Shown here in pieces: positions 5,538-6,639 of a stretch of 6,639 nt of DNA. The stretch covers positions 1-6,639 of the forward strand of contig JAKABA010000216.1 in assembly GCA_021802115.1 (NCBI GenBank), given 5' to 3'. Position numbers and translations under genes: made by a program. Under the pieces are notes generated by a model. The model saw only the letters and a program-made list of their open reading frames with translations, made no database searches and had not been told where the DNA came from. Within the stretch, counting starts at the first letter, position 1, and every line of letters starts with the position of its first letter. Origin of the DNA: a bacterium. Its GTDB lineage: Bacteria; Chloroflexota; Dormibacteria; UBA8260; Bog-877.

Positions 5538-5558
5538 CTGGTCCGGTCCAGGTAAGCT
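5538..5558 (+). promoter_or_regulatory. HutC-like palindromic operator and -10 box before the GntR gene
   Basis: CTGGTCCGGTCCAG (5538-5551) is a 14-bp palindrome with a single mismatched pair. It resembles the TGGTC...GACCA style of HutC/FadR-type GntR operators. TAAGCT (5553-5558) fits an actinobacterial -10 box (TAnnnT), and transcription would start near 5565-5568. The start codon GTG is at 5568 with no Shine-Dalgarno, so the mRNA may be leaderless. No good -35 is seen. A regulator bound here would block its own promoter. Confidence 0.5.
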
Positions 5559-5567
5559 GTTGCGGTC

Positions 5568-6353
5568 GTGAAGCCAGCTCTGGACCGCGAGAGCCCGGTG
5601 CCGCTGTATCAGCAGCTGGCAGATGTCCTGCGCCAGGACATCGCCGGGGGAAGGTTGCCGGCCGGGGTGGCCTTCCCCTCCGAGCGCAAGCTGATGGCCC
5701 GCCACCAGGTCACCAGGACGACGGTCCGGAGCGCCATCGGGGTCCTTAAGCTGGAGGGGATGGTGGTGGCCGAGCACGGGGCCGGCAGCTTCGTCAGAGA
5801 TCCCAAGGCGGATCGCCGGAGGGTGGAGGCCCGCAAGGTGGGAATGGCCAGGCCATCGCCGCCCAAGCCAGCTGGGTCCGCCGGGTCAGCTCCAGAGCTG
5901 GAGTTCCGGCTCGGGGCGATCCTGGGGACAGCGGAGCGGCGAATGAAGGCCACCACTTGGATGGCGGAGCTGCTCCAGGTGGGCGAGGGCACGGAGGTGC
6001 TCCTGCAGGAGGCTGTGGGGCTCGATACCGAGGGCATCCCTTCCATCTGCAGGGCGTGGCTCAGTCCCTGGGCGGAGAAGGAGCTGGGAGTGACCGAGAT
6101 CGACCTGGTGGGCCACTGGCTGCCCGACGTGCTGGCCCTCAAGGGGATCCTCGGGACGGAGGGGGAGGATGTGGTGGAGGCCGCCATGCCGACACCCGAG
6201 ATCAAGCAGCAGCTGGCGCTGCTGGACGGCGTGCCGGTGCTCCAGCTGTACCGGGTGGTGAGGGAGAAGGAACGGGTGGTGGCCGTGGTAGAGACCCAAC
6301 TGTCGGCCGACCTGACCACCCTGGTCTTCCCCCGCGTTCCACTGAGCTGCTAG
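5568..6353 (+). CDS. GntR-family transcriptional regulator, HutC-type (UTRA ligand domain)
   Basis: This 261-residue protein has a GntR winged-helix domain at about 10-78: PVPLYQQLADVLRQDIAGG (10-28), GVAFPSERKLMARHQVTRTT (33-52, with the conserved PSERxL), then the wing EHGAGSFVRDP (69-79). A Pro/Ala/Gly-rich linker (about 93-109) leads to a UTRA ligand-binding domain (about 112-258). Its late motifs are AMPTPEIKQQLALLDGVPVL (206-225), then a strand ending LVFPRVPLS. UTRA domains of the HutC/FarR group bind small molecules and release the DNA; the effector cannot be read from the sequence. The linker is a little longer than usual. It lies divergent to a lipoprotein gene and is followed by a hairpin, so it is probably transcribed alone. 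Autoregulation through the palindrome at 5538-5551 is likely, and control of the lipoprotein is possible. Confidence 0.9.
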   Translation: MKPALDRESPVPLYQQLADVLRQDIAGGRLPAGVAFPSERKLMARHQVTRTTVRSAIGVLKLEGMVVAEHGAGSFVRDPKADRRRVEARKVGMARPSPPKPAGSAGSAPELEFRLGAILGTAERRMKATTWMAELLQVGEGTEVLLQEAVGLDTEGIPSICRAWLSPWAEKELGVTEIDLVGHWLPDVLALKGILGTEGEDVVEAAMPTPEIKQQLALLDGVPVLQLYRVVREKERVVAVVETQLSADLTTLVFPRVPLSC

Positions 6354-6379
6354 CCGGGTCTCAGAGAGGGGTTCTGCGG

Positions 6380-6404
6380 GCCGGCGCAGGGACACTGCCC
6401 CGGC
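6380..6404 (+). terminator. Terminator-like hairpin after the GntR gene
   Basis: GCCGG-C-GCAG (6380-6389) and CTGC-C-CCGGC (6395-6404) form nine pairs with one C-C mismatch around the five-base loop GGACA, starting 27 nt after the gntR stop. It is followed by TTGTGG, not a full T-run. It separates the regulator from the promoter of the next gene. Confidence 0.5.
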
Positions 6405-6506
6405 TTGTGGAAGTGGTGCGCAGCCGGAGCTCGTGTCCGGCAGTTGCCCACTGAGAAACTGAGATCCGGAGCTTGGGCGTCTTGCGGAAACCACTTGAGC
6501 CGACCC

Positions 6507-6556
6507 TTGACGCGGTAAGTGGCCGTGCTAAGATGGACCGTACCACCTGGATGGTA
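6507..6556 (+). promoter_or_regulatory. Promoter and symmetric operator candidate of the right-edge gene
   Basis: TTGACG (6507-6512) and TAAGAT (6529-6534) are spaced by 16 nt, a good housekeeping-type promoter with a start near 6541. The inverted repeat TACCA-CCTGGA-TGGTA (6541-6556) lies directly on the expected transcript start, a typical place for a repressor site. The likely repressor would be the product of the gene at 6583, if that is an RHH protein; this is inference. Confidence 0.5.
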
Positions 6557-6582
6557 TCAGCGCCGAAACAGAGAGGTGTGAC

Positions 6583-6639
6583 ATGGCGGGACCCGGGAGA
6601 CCACGGCCCTTGGGAGAGGAGAAGGGCGGAAGGCTCTTT
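6583..6639 (+). CDS. 5' end of a gene cut by the right edge, possibly an RHH DNA-binding protein
   Basis: Nineteen codons are visible from ATG 6583: MAGPGRPRPLGEEKGGRLF. GAGAGG (6571-6576) lies 6 nt upstream, a good Shine-Dalgarno sequence, and a promoter is placed correctly, so the start is well supported. A MAGPGRP-type opening is common in small actinobacterial ribbon-helix-helix antitoxins and regulators, but 19 residues cannot prove this. If correct, a second TA-like or autoregulated unit begins here. Confidence 0.6.
   Translation, partial: MAGPGRPRPLGEEKGGRLF

Noticed and set aside
5001..5777. 258-residue minus-strand frame starting inside the GntR gene
   Set aside because: Its first 120 residues are the antisense of the GntR N-terminus and the intergenic region; only the part from GTG 5417 has a signal sequence and protein-like pattern.
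5609..6319. 236-residue Ser-rich minus-strand frame inside the GntR gene
   Set aside because: Ser/Thr-rich composition is the antisense of GC-rich coding sequence; the plus strand has full GntR and UTRA signatures.

Overview
The window is GC-rich bacterial DNA with frequent GTG starts, little Shine-Dalgarno signal at several genes, and small regulator families typical of high-GC Gram-positive bacteria (Actinomycetota or a close relative). No rRNA, tRNA or CRISPR array is visible. It looks like a chromosomal patchwork of mobile debris, a toxin-antitoxin (TA) module, one decayed gene and several short regulator-led units. All of this comes from reading the sequence by eye, with no database search.

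Left part (1-931): an open frame on the minus strand runs off the left edge. It starts with about 37 residues like the N-terminus of an IS21-family IstA transposase and then reads in frame into a lipoprotein-type signal sequence ending at a Cys. Upstream of it lie the repeated end sequences typical of IS21 left ends (599-640) and a long inverted repeat against the istA start codon. Just outside the inferred IS end is an 81-residue plus-strand frame that may be the 3' remnant of an interrupted gene.

Middle (1140-2350): a compact type II TA-like operon. A small toxin-like protein (1167-1430) overlaps by 4 nt a ribbon-helix-helix antitoxin (1427-1735). Its promoter is good and contains an inverted repeat. 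About 45 nt after the antitoxin comes a clearly recognisable but broken DnaQ-type 3'-5' exonuclease gene (about 1776-2345), with its N-terminus missing, several in-frame stops and frame changes.

PadR unit (2380-4243): a near-consensus promoter drives a PadR-family repressor (2436-2759), translationally coupled to a 495-residue membrane protein (2756-4243). The membrane protein is built from three diverged tandem copies of a unit of about 120 residues. A GATATATC palindrome lies between promoter and start codon, so the pair looks autoregulated.

Right part (4422-6639): an unrecognised membrane protein (4422-4961) converges on a lipoprotein (5001-5417, minus). The 39-nt gap between their stops is almost filled by a hairpin that could act as a bidirectional terminator. 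The lipoprotein is divergent from a GntR/HutC-type regulator (5568-6353), whose promoter region carries a HutC-like palindrome. After a terminator-like hairpin, a new promoter with a symmetric element precedes the first 19 codons of a gene cut by the right edge.
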